Source of the DNA: DASXRU01 sp036506395
Lineage (GTDB): Bacteria > Acidobacteriota > Blastocatellia > Pyrinomonadales > Pyrinomonadaceae
DNA length: 30,036 nucleotides
Direction of reading: 5' to 3'
Assembly: GCA_036506395.1 (NCBI GenBank)
Contig: DASXRU010000250.1
Location: forward strand, 1-30,036
Both the position numbers and the translations under genes were made by a program. The notes beneath the pieces are model-generated. The model saw only the letters and a program-made list of their open reading frames with translations, did not search any database and had not been told where the DNA came from. Below, in pieces: positions 22,784 to 30,036 of this stretch (position 1 is the stretch's first letter; every line of letters starts with the position of its first letter).

Positions 22784-24199
22784 ATGCAGACGATGCCGAG
22801 AACAGAAACAACTAGTGTCGCTGAAGAAGAGCCACGTCTGTTGCGGCGCTTCGGCCTGCTCGAAGCCACCGCCCTCAACATGACGAACATGATCGGCATC
22901 GGGCCTTTCATCACGATCCCGCTGCTCTTATCAACGCTTGGCGGCCCGCAGGCCATGCTGGGCTGGCTCGTGGCGCTGCTCATAACGATTTCGGACGGGA
23001 TGATCTGGAGCGAGCTCGGCGCGGCCATGCCCGGCTCGGGCGGCACTTACATCTACTTGCGTGAGGGCTACGGGCGCGAAACTTTTGGTCGCCTAATGGG
23101 CTTCCTCTTCATCTGGCAGTTCATCCTGAGCGGCCCACTGGAGATCGCCTCCGGCTATATCGGCTTCAGTCAGTATCTCGGCTACGTCTGGTCGGGAATC
23201 ACTGCCGGGCAAACGGTGCTCATCATAATCGCCCTTGGCTCGCTGAACATCTTCCTGCTCTACCGCCAGATCACTTCCATTGGCAAGCTCACGGTCAGTC
23301 TGTGGGCCGGGACCATTGTCACGACATTCGCGGTGATTCTTACCGGCGCGCTTCACTTCAACAACCGGCTGGCCTTCGACTTCCCACCCGGCGCGTTCAG
23401 CTTCTCGCTCGGTTTTCTCTTCGGGCTGGGCGCGGCCTCGCGCATCGCCATCTTCGATTATCTCGGCTATTACGACGTCTGCTACATCGGCGAAGAAGTG
23501 CGCGCGCCGGGCCGCACCATCCCGCGTTCGATCATCATTAGCGTAATCGCCGTGGCATTGATCTACATGGCCATCAATCTTTCTATCATCGGCGTGGTGC
23601 CGTGGCGCGAACTCGTCCCTGCCAACAAGCACCGCGGCGCGAACTTTGTCGTCTCCATATTCATGGAACGGATTTACGGCACGCGGGTGGCGACCGTATT
23701 CACGGCAATGGTGTTGTGGACGGCCTTCGGATCAGTGTTCGCACTGCTACTCGGTTATTCGCGCGTGCCTTACGCGGCGGCGCTGGATGGCTATTTCTTT
23801 AAAGTCTTCAGTCGCCTGCATCCGCGGAAGAACTTTCCACATGTGTCCCTCGTGGTGCTCGGGACCATCTCAATCCTTTTTAGTTTCTTCTCGTTGGCAA
23901 TGGTGATTGACGCGCTGATAACAACAAGAATTCTCGTCCAGTTCGTGGGCCAGATTTTCGCCGTCGCCCTCCTCAGGCGAAACGCCCCAGCGCTGACTCG
24001 CCCCTACCGTGTCTGGCTCTATCCCCTTCCGAATCTGATCGCCCTCGTGGGTTGGCTGTTCGTCTTCGCCACGACTGACCGGACAGTCATTCTCTTCGGG
24101 CTGGGGACGCTTGCCCTCGGCCTGCTGTGCTTCATCATCTGGTCATGGCGTGCGAAGCAGTGGCCGTTCCTTCCGGATCTGCGGGCCGAGTCGCGATGA
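22784..24199 (+). CDS. APC-superfamily amino acid permease
   Basis: A 471-residue integral membrane protein with about 12 hydrophobic segments. The first helix carries the APC signature NMIGIGPFITIPLLL, followed by GWLVALLITISDGMIWSELGAAMPGSGGTYIYLRE, with the conserved glutamate and GSGGTY of amino acid/polyamine/organocation transporters. Interior landmarks are FDYLGYYDVCYIGEEVRAPGR, which is the helix-6 loop with E-E-V/I-x-x-P, and NLSIIGVVPW. The substrate is probably an amino acid or small amine. Two in-frame ATGs (22784, 22793) are possible starts and neither has a clear ribosome binding site, while a 68-bp palindrome abuts the 5' end. No functional tie to the glycan genes is evident, although amino-sugar use would release ammonia rather than need this carrier. 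Confidence 0.88.
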   Translation: MQTMPRTETTSVAEEEPRLLRRFGLLEATALNMTNMIGIGPFITIPLLLSTLGGPQAMLGWLVALLITISDGMIWSELGAAMPGSGGTYIYLREGYGRETFGRLMGFLFIWQFILSGPLEIASGYIGFSQYLGYVWSGITAGQTVLIIIALGSLNIFLLYRQITSIGKLTVSLWAGTIVTTFAVILTGALHFNNRLAFDFPPGAFSFSLGFLFGLGAASRIAIFDYLGYYDVCYIGEEVRAPGRTIPRSIIISVIAVALIYMAINLSIIGVVPWRELVPANKHRGANFVVSIFMERIYGTRVATVFTAMVLWTAFGSVFALLLGYSRVPYAAALDGYFFKVFSRLHPRKNFPHVSLVVLGTISILFSFFSLAMVIDALITTRILVQFVGQIFAVALLRRNAPALTRPYRVWLYPLPNLIALVGWLFVFATTDRTVILFGLGTLALGLLCFIIWSWRAKQWPFLPDLRAESR

Positions 24200-24379
24200 C
24201 CAGGACCGCCAGTACAATCCATTTACCAGGCTAATGCCGAACTTGGTGCGTTAGATAAGCGGCAACAACCGGTGTCATCAGAGTTATGGCACAACGACGA
24301 TTTGATGTCGTTAGCATAAAAAAGTCCTTCGTGGCTTCATCGTTCGGCTGATATCTTTGACATCAGCCCTGATCTCAGT

Positions 24380-24454
24380 AGTTTGACGAGTTCTCACGGC
24401 TCGAAATACTCAGTCCGAGTTTGACGAGTTCTCACGGCTCGAAATACTCAGTCC
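24380..24454. repeat. 38-bp tandem duplication, two copies
   Basis: The stretch 24380-24416 recurs without mismatch at 24418-24454, giving a 38-bp period. Each copy contains TTGACGAGTTCTCACGGCTC. On the minus strand it duplicates the last codons and stop of the WG-repeat remnant. Confidence 0.85.
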
Positions 24455-24692
24455 CGTCTCGTCCGATGTAGCCAATGTCGCGATCCAGGGACACGAGCGC
24501 GATACCTTTGAAAAAGGGATCAGCCAATTCATATTTCATTGGGATTACTTCTTTGCCGCTCTTATCTATGAAGCCGGACTTGCCGCTCATCTTCACAGCC
24601 GCTAAGTCAGGAGCGAAATGTCTAGCGGAAATAGCGGCGGCTCCGGGGAGCGTCCCGCCAACCCGAAATCGACACCTGCACCTGGTGTTCAA
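24432..24692 (-). pseudogene. C-terminal remnant of a WG-repeat (KWG) protein
   Basis: The last ~65 residues of this frame show two WG repeats: GKSGFIDKSGKEVIPMKYE followed by ADPFFKGIALVSL, then IGYIGRDGTEYFEP and stop. WG proteins normally carry many such ~35-residue units, so this is only the tail. Resemblance ends around 24625, and upstream the frame is arginine- and alanine-rich noise that overlaps an antisense gene. The terminal codons are duplicated in the 38-bp tandem repeat. Probably a leftover from a rearrangement. Confidence 0.6.
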
Positions 24693-25029
24693 TCTTGCAG
24701 CGCCGATGAGGCGGCCGCTTTTGCGAAGATGACAGGCTCTTGGAAATCCTACCGTATGCTCATCACCATCGGCGGTTCGTGCGAGGAGGCAACAGGCACT
24801 TTCAAGTACACAGAATTTTGCGAAGGTGTGGACGAAACCTCCAATTCTTCCTTAGCCAGAACCCTGGGCACTTTCACAGGCAGAATGTCAGGGGGATCGT
24901 TACAGGTCGCTTGGGAAGCGCCCGCCAGCCCTAGCAGTGCCAGCTCGCAAATCCACAGGCTCCTGTTCAGCGAATAGTGACGGCACGTTCAGTTGCAGCG
25001 GCTTCCCATGTGCGTTCAAGAGTCAGTGA
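24618..25029 (+). pseudogene. Hypothetical protein gene with apparent frameshift
   Basis: From ATG 24618 (AGGAG 5 bp upstream) a frame runs to 24977 with a low-complexity start (SGGSGERPANPKSTPAPG) and a cysteine-containing domain (ADEAAAFAKMTGSWKS, TGTFKYTEFCEGVDE). Near 24930-24960 the sensible reading moves one base: the next frame gives STGSCSANSDGTFSCSGF to a TGA at 25029, continuing the cysteine and glycine pattern. No signal peptide is seen, so the 5' end may also be missing. No family is recognised. A sequencing indel would give the same picture. Confidence 0.45.
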
Positions 25030-25071
25030 TGAGATGCGACCGAACCGCCTGATTGGAGGTCATCAGCCGTG

Positions 25072-25523
25072 ATGCATAGAACACGGATTGTCATCCTCTT
25101 CGTGCTGCTCGTTTACAGTAGAAAGAAGCGATAACATCAAAGTCAACCGCTCGGAGACGAGTGGGACATGTGTGAGACAGCGGGGCAAACGTACTGCGAT
25201 AAATGGAAGCGAAGCGAAAGCTCTTGGACCGGGGGTGTACCGCTCTTAGTGACTGTCAGCAGAAATACCGTCAGAGTCGAACGATACCATCGCGACAGCG
25301 GACTCAGAACAACGTACAAAGGAACCATCTCAGGCAATAAGATTCAAGGTACGGTCGACTTCTGCTGCTGCGACGCAACACAAACGACCCGCAGGACACC
25401 GACTACACCGGTTACGAATTTTGGCTGACAAAGCGGAATCAATTTAACGGCAACTACCTCAACGCCGAGATGGTCAAGGCCTTCATTGTCTCCGGCGATT
25501 CTCGCAACCGCTTTGGGCCATAA
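25072..25523 (+). pseudogene. Small secreted hypothetical protein gene, broken by a stop and a frameshift
   Basis: ATG 25072 follows GGAGGT (25055-25060) and encodes a signal-like start, MHRTRIVILFVLLVYS, then a stop at 25132. The same frame resumes as DEWDMCETAGQTYCDKWKR and continues to TYKGTISGNKIQGTVDFCCC (about 25309-25368). Around 25378-25386 one base seems missing: the adjacent frame reads NDPQDTDYTGYEFWLTKRN and on to SRNRFGP with stop at 25523. The KGTISGNKIQGTV pattern is common in small extracytoplasmic beta-rich proteins of unknown function. Together the pieces would make about 150 residues. Confidence 0.55.
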
Positions 25524-25528
25524 CAGTC

Positions 25529-25584
25529 AGAACCATCTGCGGTAGCGGATGGCTCGTGAGTTACCCGTTACCGCAGGCGGTTCT
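25529..25584. repeat. REP-like imperfect palindrome
   Basis: Arms 25529-25548 and 25565-25584 are inverse copies, 17 of 20 positions matching, each with AGAACC at the outer end and CTGCGGTA inside, around a 16-nt loop. It starts 6 bp after the stop of the broken gene. GC-rich hairpins of this sort recur between genes in such genomes. Confidence 0.6.
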
Positions 25585-25740
25585 AACTTCAGCTGTCTCA
25601 TACTATTTTTCAAACCAGGCGAACGCTTAATCTCTCTCCAAGTCCAATGTACGCGTCTGCGTTATTCACGCTCGAACCGCGGAGACTCAATCCGTGGGCA
25701 AGTGTTAACATAAGCATCAGCCAGGGAAGATTACCGACCT

Positions 25741-28700
25741 ATGATCGTTAAGCGAAATATTTGTCAGTTATTATGGATGTTTTTTGCGTTGAGTTTGACG
25801 GCGCTAGTCTGTCACGCCGAACAGTTGCCGGTTAAGACGTACACGACTAGTGATGGGTTGCCGCGCGACGCGGTGACGCTCATCAAGCAGGATTCGCGAG
25901 GCTTTATCTGGATGATCGCGGGCGACGGTATCTCGCGCTTCGACGGCTACAGATTTATTAATTACACAACGGACGATGGGTTGCCTGACCGGCGCGTCAA
26001 CGACCTGCTTGAAACACGAAGCGGCGTGTACTGGCTGGCGACTGAATCAGGATTGTGCCGCTTCAATCCGATGGGCAGTCGATTGCGGAATACTGATTCG
26101 GGATTGGCGGCGTCACCATCTATTCGCAATCCGCAATCCGAAATTCGAAATCCCGGCTCGCCGATGTTCATCGTTTACAATCCGACTGAGAAACCGATAG
26201 CGTTCAATGTTCTGTTGGAAGACGAGACGGGAGTGATCTGGTGCGCCACGGGTGAAGGGCTGTACCGGCTAAATACGGCACCGAACGGCGAGGCACAGTT
26301 TCATTTAATAGATTTGGGAACTCGGACTGGGAGTGAAGCGGACAAGAAGGCGACTGCCATCATTAAGGACCGCAAAGCTTTTCTGTGGGTTGGAACGGAG
26401 CGCGGCACATTGTACCGGCTCGCGCCCGATGGCCACGTTGAGCGTTACTCAAAGGAGCACGGACTGCCTCAAGCAGGCATTACCTCACTGCTCGAAGATC
26501 GCGACGGGAATATTTGGACGGGAACGCAAAACGGCGGACTGTGCAGACTCCTCGCCGAACCTGACACGTCGCGCGCGGTAGTCGCTCAAACATATTTGAA
26601 AAAGGACGGGCTGGCGTCTGCGTGGATCATGGCTCTTTGTCAAAGTCGTGATGGGAAGCTCTGGGTAGCAACAAATGCCGGTCTTTGTTTATTTCTTCCC
26701 TCGAGTGATAAGCACGAGCAAAGCTTTCGCGTCTACAACGCGCAGAACGGAATCTGCGATTCCGACGTGTGGGATCTCACGGAAGACCGCGCCGCCAACT
26801 TATGGGTGGCTTCGCAGTGCGGCGCCACGAAAGTCGTGCGTAATGGTTTTACCGGTTACAGTCCGGCTGACGGCCTGGCCACACCTTATATCAACTCCAT
26901 CTTCGAAAACCGCGACGGCGAATTGTTCGTCATCAATTCCCCTGGCACAAGGGGCAACCTTGGACGCCGCGTCAACCGATTCGACGGCGCGCGTTTCACT
27001 TCCTTCGCTGCGAAACCGCCGCCACCTATTCAGTATCATGGCTGGGGCTGGGGGCAGACGATCATCCAAGACCATCTTGGTGAGTGGTGGTTACCGACCG
27101 GCCATGGGCTGTATCGCTTGCCGAAAGTTGATCGCCTCGAGCAACTGGCGTCCGCCAAGCCGAAAGCCTTTTACGCCCTGCGCGACGAATTGCCTGCTCC
27201 TGAAGTGTTTCGCGTTTATGAAGACTCGCGCGGCGATGTGTGGATGGCGACGACGGGAGCACGATACGGCCTCATGCGGTGGGAACGCGCGACCGATTCT
27301 CTGCACGATCACACGGCGGAAACAGGGGTGCCGCCGAACACGGATTTCACTGCCTTTCGTGAGGACAAGGTAGGCAATCTCTGGATCGCTACATCTGAAG
27401 GCGGCGGCCTTCTGCGTTACCGTGAAGGCCGCTTCAAGCGTTTCACGGTTGATGATGGCGTGCCGCCGGGTTGGATCATCTGGCTTTATTTAGATCGCGC
27501 CGGAAGGTTATGGGTTGGAAGTCAGCTCGGCGGCTTGAACAGAATTGATGACATAACGGCTGATATTTTGCGCGTCACGAAGTACACGACCGCCGACGGC
27601 CTTTCGAGCAACAACATCCGCTCCATTACGGAAGACGAGTGGGGACGCATCTATGTCGGCACGGGGCACGGCGTTGATCGTCTGGACCCGGAAACCCGAA
27701 GCGTCAAACAGTTCACTGTCGCAGACGGATTACCCAAAGGCACGGTTGAAATCGCCTTTCGTGACCGGCAGGGCGCATTGTGGTTCGGTTCACATTTCGG
27801 TTTGTCGCGTCTCGCTCCTGAAAGGCAGGAGTCGAGCATGCCGCCCTCAGTTTATATCACGGGCTTGCGCGTAGCAGGCGTTGCGCGGCGCGTTTCGGAG
27901 TTGGGCGAGACCAGTTTGCCGCAGCTTGATCTTGCTTCTAATCAGAATCAGGTGAGCGTGGAGTTCGTCGGACTCGGCGGGAGCCTCGGCGAAGATCTGC
28001 GTTACCAGTACCGGCTCGAAGGCGCGGGAGACGATTGGAGTGCGCCGACAACTCAACGGACAGTCAACTATGCGAATCTTTCGCCGGGCTCGTATCGCTT
28101 CCTCATCCGCGCCCTTAACGCCGACGGCCTAACGAGTCCAACCTCCGCCACCGTTGCCTTCAGGATTGCTACCCCGATCTGGATGCGCTGGTGGTTCATG
28201 ACGCTGGCCGCGCTGTTCATCGGGCTGGCGATTTACAGGCTTTACCGCTATCGCGTCTCTCGCCTTCTGGTGGTAGCAAACATGCGCACACGCATCGCCA
28301 CCGACCTGCACGACGACATCGGCTCGGGCCTATCGCGTATGGCCATCTTGAGCGAAGTGGTCAAGCAACAGGTCGGAGACACCGCCGCCAGGCAGTCCGT
28401 TCCGCTGCTCACTGAGATAGCCGAGTCGGCGCGCTCTCTGGTCGCCTCGATGAGAGACATCGTGTGGGCGATCGATCCCCGGCAGGATGACCTCGGCAAT
28501 GTGGTCTCTCGTGTTCGGCAGTTCGCCTCCGACGTGCTCGAACCCCAAAAGATCAAGTTGGCTTTTCACGCCCCGTCAGAATTGGAGAAGGTCAAGCTCG
28601 ATCCAGAGCAGCGCCGTCATCTTTTTCTAATCTTCAAAGAAGCCATCAACAATATTGCCCGCCACGCCGGCTGCGACTCTGTCTCGCTCGATATTACTGT

Positions 28701-28914
28701 CTCGCATAATCGGCTGAGCGCGGAAATCCGTGACGACGGGCGCGGGTTCCCAGAGGCGCATGCTCGAGCGGCTTCTGTAAACGGAGGTGTTGGTGGTCAC
28801 GGGCTGGAGAATATGCGAAGCCGTGCGGAGGAGCTTGACGGCCGCTTGAGCGTCGAATCATCGTCGGGTTGTGGGACTTGTGTGAAGCTGACGATCCCGC
28901 TCAAGAAACGGTAG
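25741..28914 (+). CDS. Propeller-type sensor histidine kinase (Reg_prop, Y_Y_Y, HisKA_3, HATPase)
   Basis: A 1057-residue membrane sensor. Residues 1-27 form a signal peptide. Residues ~30-690 contain many two-component-regulator propeller blades (TTSDGLPRDAVTLIKQDSRGFIWMI, repeated DGL and W-G/A-T patterns). The Y_Y_Y domain lies near 735-805 (YQYRLEGAGDDWS, NLSPGSYRF). A transmembrane helix follows at ~815-835 (WWFMTLAALFIGLAIY). HisKA_3 has H857 in LHDDIGSGLSRMA, and the HATPase domain has EAINNIARHA (967-976), DDGRGF and GHGLENM. It should sense a periplasmic ligand and phosphorylate the NarL-type regulator 133 bp downstream. Residues ~111-140 (GSRLRNTDSGLAAS, then IRNPQSEIRNP) look like an inserted repeat. 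Its link to the glycan genes is unproven. Confidence 0.92.
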   Translation: MIVKRNICQLLWMFFALSLTALVCHAEQLPVKTYTTSDGLPRDAVTLIKQDSRGFIWMIAGDGISRFDGYRFINYTTDDGLPDRRVNDLLETRSGVYWLATESGLCRFNPMGSRLRNTDSGLAASPSIRNPQSEIRNPGSPMFIVYNPTEKPIAFNVLLEDETGVIWCATGEGLYRLNTAPNGEAQFHLIDLGTRTGSEADKKATAIIKDRKAFLWVGTERGTLYRLAPDGHVERYSKEHGLPQAGITSLLEDRDGNIWTGTQNGGLCRLLAEPDTSRAVVAQTYLKKDGLASAWIMALCQSRDGKLWVATNAGLCLFLPSSDKHEQSFRVYNAQNGICDSDVWDLTEDRAANLWVASQCGATKVVRNGFTGYSPADGLATPYINSIFENRDGELFVINSPGTRGNLGRRVNRFDGARFTSFAAKPPPPIQYHGWGWGQTIIQDHLGEWWLPTGHGLYRLPKVDRLEQLASAKPKAFYALRDELPAPEVFRVYEDSRGDVWMATTGARYGLMRWERATDSLHDHTAETGVPPNTDFTAFREDKVGNLWIATSEGGGLLRYREGRFKRFTVDDGVPPGWIIWLYLDRAGRLWVGSQLGGLNRIDDITADILRVTKYTTADGLSSNNIRSITEDEWGRIYVGTGHGVDRLDPETRSVKQFTVADGLPKGTVEIAFRDRQGALWFGSHFGLSRLAPERQESSMPPSVYITGLRVAGVARRVSELGETSLPQLDLASNQNQVSVEFVGLGGSLGEDLRYQYRLEGAGDDWSAPTTQRTVNYANLSPGSYRFLIRALNADGLTSPTSATVAFRIATPIWMRWWFMTLAALFIGLAIYRLYRYRVSRLLVVANMRTRIATDLHDDIGSGLSRMAILSEVVKQQVGDTAARQSVPLLTEIAESARSLVASMRDIVWAIDPRQDDLGNVVSRVRQFASDVLEPQKIKLAFHAPSELEKVKLDPEQRRHLFLIFKEAINNIARHAGCDSVSLDITVSHNRLSAEIRDDGRGFPEAHARAASVNGGVGGHGLENMRSRAEELDGRLSVESSSGCGTCVKLTIPLKKR
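26071..26160 (+). repeat. Interspersed repeat inserted in frame into the kinase propeller
   Basis: About 90 bp coding for ~30 residues between two propeller blades. The DNA is built from iterated AATCCG/ATTCG units (CGCAATCCGCAATCCG at 26125-26140) with partly inverse copies at 26081-26110 (GATTGCGG, GGATTGGCGG). It is translated as IRNPQSEIRNP, a peptide I associate with repeat insertions in predicted proteins of several environmental phyla. The flanking protein reads smoothly if it is removed. Confidence 0.6.
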
Positions 28915-28928
28915 CATAAACATGCTAT
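28911..28928 (+). terminator. Weak hairpin overlapping the kinase stop codon
   Basis: TAGCAT (28912-28917) and ATGCTA (28922-28927) form a 6-bp stem with a 4-nt loop, followed by CGTTTTGTT. The stem is short and AT-rich, so it is at best an attenuator between kinase and regulator genes. Confidence 0.3.
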
Positions 28929-28969
28929 CGTTTTGTTAAGAAAAGTGAGGTAGCATCGCGCCGTCGTTT

Positions 28970-29030
28970 GTAGCATGGACTTTAATCTGTGGTTGTGCGC
29001 CCAAGGTCACAGACTAAAAGTCTAGGCTAC
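28970..29030. repeat. 61-bp REP-like palindrome between kinase and response regulator
   Basis: The left arm 28970-28991 (GTAGCATGGACTTT...) and right arm 29008-29030 (...AGTCTAGGCTAC) are inverse copies with a few mismatches and one extra base, around a 16-nt loop. GTAGCAT also occurs at 28911 and 28950. The right arm ends 6 bp before the AGGAG ribosome binding site of the regulator, so a hairpin here could affect its translation. Confidence 0.65.
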
Positions 29031-29046
29031 TCCAAAAGGAGCACCT

Positions 29047-29718
29047 GTGATCTCAAGCAACACCGAGCGCCAGCCGGACAAACCAATTCGCGTGGCGATT
29101 GTTGAGGACGACCGGGCCACGCGCGAAGGACTGGGGATGCTGATCAGCGGCACGCCCGGTTACCAGTGTGTGGGCACATTCCGTTCGGTGGAAGATGCGC
29201 TACGCCGTGCGGACGGCGAGAAGCCCGACGTGCTGCTCCTGGACATTCATTTGCCTGGCATGCTCGGTTCTGACGGCGTGCGGCTGCTGCACGAGAAATA
29301 CTCTTCCGTTCAGATCATTATGCTGACCGTTTACGCCGAGGAGGATAAGGTTTTCGAGTCCATCTGCAATGGCGCGTGCGGCTATCTATTGAAGGAGACG
29401 CCGCCGGCAAGACTGCTGGAAGCAATCAGCGAGGCGCGCGATGGCGGATCTCCGATGTCGCCTGAGATCGCGCGGAAAGTAGTCACCCTGTTTCAAAAGA
29501 CCAATCGGACGGAAAAGTTCGACGAACAACTCACGCCGCAGGAAGTGCGGCTGCTGAAACTGCTGGTGGAAGGCTACAGCTATCAGGGAGCCGCCGACCA
29601 TCTCAATATCAGCGTCAACACCATCCGCGACTACATCCGCAGGATCTACGAAAAACTCCACGTCCACTCAAAGAGCGAAGCCGTCAGCAAAGCTCTCCGC
29701 AGCCGTCTCATCTATTAG
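29047..29718 (+). CDS. NarL/LuxR-family response regulator
   Basis: A 223-residue regulator paired with the upstream histidine kinase. Receiver domain residues ~14-130: acidic pocket E20-D21-D22, phospho-acceptor D66 in LLLDIHLPG, the switch threonine in IIMLTVYAEED, and lysine in GYLLKE. DNA-binding domain ~155-220: LTPQEVRLLKLLVEGYSYQGAADHL, then SVNTIRDYIRRIYEKL, the LuxR-type helix-turn-helix with the recognition helix near VNTIRDYIRRI. It would dimerise and bind DNA when phosphorylated. Targets are unknown and no palindromic site stands out. The start is a GTG at 29047 with AGGAG 5 bp upstream. The 61-bp palindrome separates it from its partner, so the two genes may not be produced in equal amounts. 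Confidence 0.93.
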   Translation: MISSNTERQPDKPIRVAIVEDDRATREGLGMLISGTPGYQCVGTFRSVEDALRRADGEKPDVLLLDIHLPGMLGSDGVRLLHEKYSSVQIIMLTVYAEEDKVFESICNGACGYLLKETPPARLLEAISEARDGGSPMSPEIARKVVTLFQKTNRTEKFDEQLTPQEVRLLKLLVEGYSYQGAADHLNISVNTIRDYIRRIYEKLHVHSKSEAVSKALRSRLIY

Positions 29719-29988
29719 AGGACCTTTCTTCTTCTCCCTTTTCGCCCTCTCCATTGGGAAGAGGGAGTCTAACTCCACTCTTCATCCGAAAAATAAACAC
29801 ATGGATATGCTATGCCGCCCGGAGTCGTAGCGCTCTAAACTGACTTCGAAATGGTCTATGCGGCAATACGGCCGCGTTAAGTTACGACGATGTTCAGCCT
29901 TCCGCTTCAACTTGTCTTCGCAGCAGTGACAGCCTGAAGCTGAACTCTAAACCGCTGTTAGGGGCTAAAGAATTGAAGGAGTAAGTCG

Positions 29989-30036
29989 ATGAATTACACA
30001 ATCATGAACCGCAGACGACTGTACTTGCAATGGCGT
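29989..30036 (+). CDS. Start of an unidentified gene, truncated by the window end
   Basis: ATG 29989 is preceded by AAGGAG (29976-29981) at a good distance. Only 16 codons are visible (MNYTIMNRRRLYLQWR), not enough to name a family. The basic NRRRLYLQW stretch could begin an export signal or a cytoplasmic protein. The preceding 270 bp hold only a weak hairpin (CCCTCT/AGAGGG, 29745-29765). Confidence 0.45.
   Translation, partial: MNYTIMNRRRLYLQWR

Larger units (their letters stand above)
24200..25740. other. Decayed intergenic region with gene remnants and repeats
   Basis: Over 1.5 kb without an intact gene. Positions 24200-24379 hold nothing I recognise except a 7-bp hairpin GGCTGAT/ATCAGCC at 24346-24368. 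Then follow a 38-bp tandem duplication, a WG-repeat protein remnant on the minus strand, two frameshifted plus-strand genes and a REP-like palindrome, each listed separately. Positions 25590-25740 lead into the histidine kinase gene and show no clear promoter. Confidence 0.6.

Noticed and set aside
23093..23632. Minus-strand open frame of 179 codons, rich in Asp, Arg and His
   Set aside because: Antisense of permease membrane helices, whose codons give such polar shadows.
24346..24368. Seven-bp hairpin as terminator of the permease gene
   Set aside because: It lies about 150 bp after the stop codon and has no T-tract on either strand.
29745..29765. CCCTCT/AGAGGG hairpin as terminator after the response regulator
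   Set aside because: Only six base pairs and no T-tract follows. Left as a note rather than a feature.

Overview
The window looks like a chromosomal piece of an Acidobacteriota bacterium, possibly of the Blastocatellia type. The main reasons are an Oar-like TonB-dependent receptor with an N-terminal carboxypeptidase-regulatory domain and no SusD partner, a propeller-type sensor histidine kinase, moderately high GC, and several kinds of interspersed palindromic repeats. The taxonomic call is an inference from gene style, not from a marker gene. I see no rRNA, tRNA, CRISPR array or intact insertion sequence.

Layout. Positions 1-10087 are a minus-strand operon read from right to left: a DeoR/AgaR-type repressor, the remnant of a GMC oxidoreductase, a secreted heparinase II/III-like lyase, a PfkB sugar kinase, a tagatose-6-phosphate-kinase-like PfkB enzyme, a tagatose-1,6-bisphosphate aldolase joined in frame to a secreted-type enzyme, an AgaS-like galactosamine-6-phosphate deaminase/isomerase, and a GH2 enzyme of the beta-mannosidase type cut by the window edge. 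Positions 10088-10404 are a divergent regulatory region with a recognisable promoter in each direction and candidate operator repeats. Positions 10405-22594 run on the plus strand: TonB-dependent receptor, hairpin terminator, purple-acid-phosphatase-like enzyme, CBM9-like protein, amidohydrolase, sulfatase, a palindromic repeat cluster, and a LacZ-type GH2. Then come an APC permease (22784-24199), a decayed stretch with three gene remnants (24380-25523), a propeller histidine kinase with its NarL-type response regulator (25741-29718), and the first 16 codons of a further gene.

How it fits together. The cytoplasmic enzymes spell out galactosamine-6-phosphate -> tagatose-6-phosphate -> tagatose-1,6-bisphosphate -> triose phosphates. 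The exported proteins (receptor, lyase, sulfatase, two GH2 enzymes, CBM9-like protein) would capture and dismantle a polymer. Together they suggest a polysaccharide utilisation locus for a sulfated, galactosamine-containing glycan, chondroitin/dermatan-like in logic, controlled by the DeoR-type repressor at the divergent promoter. The substrate is inferred. No PTS, no GalNAc-6-phosphate deacetylase and no recognisable unsaturated-uronyl hydrolase are in the window.

The most unusual points are the aldolase fused directly to what looks like a complete signal peptide plus secreted enzyme, the cluster of different palindromic repeats in the right half (one separating kinase from regulator, another type inserted in frame into the kinase propeller), and the cluster of frameshifted remnants.
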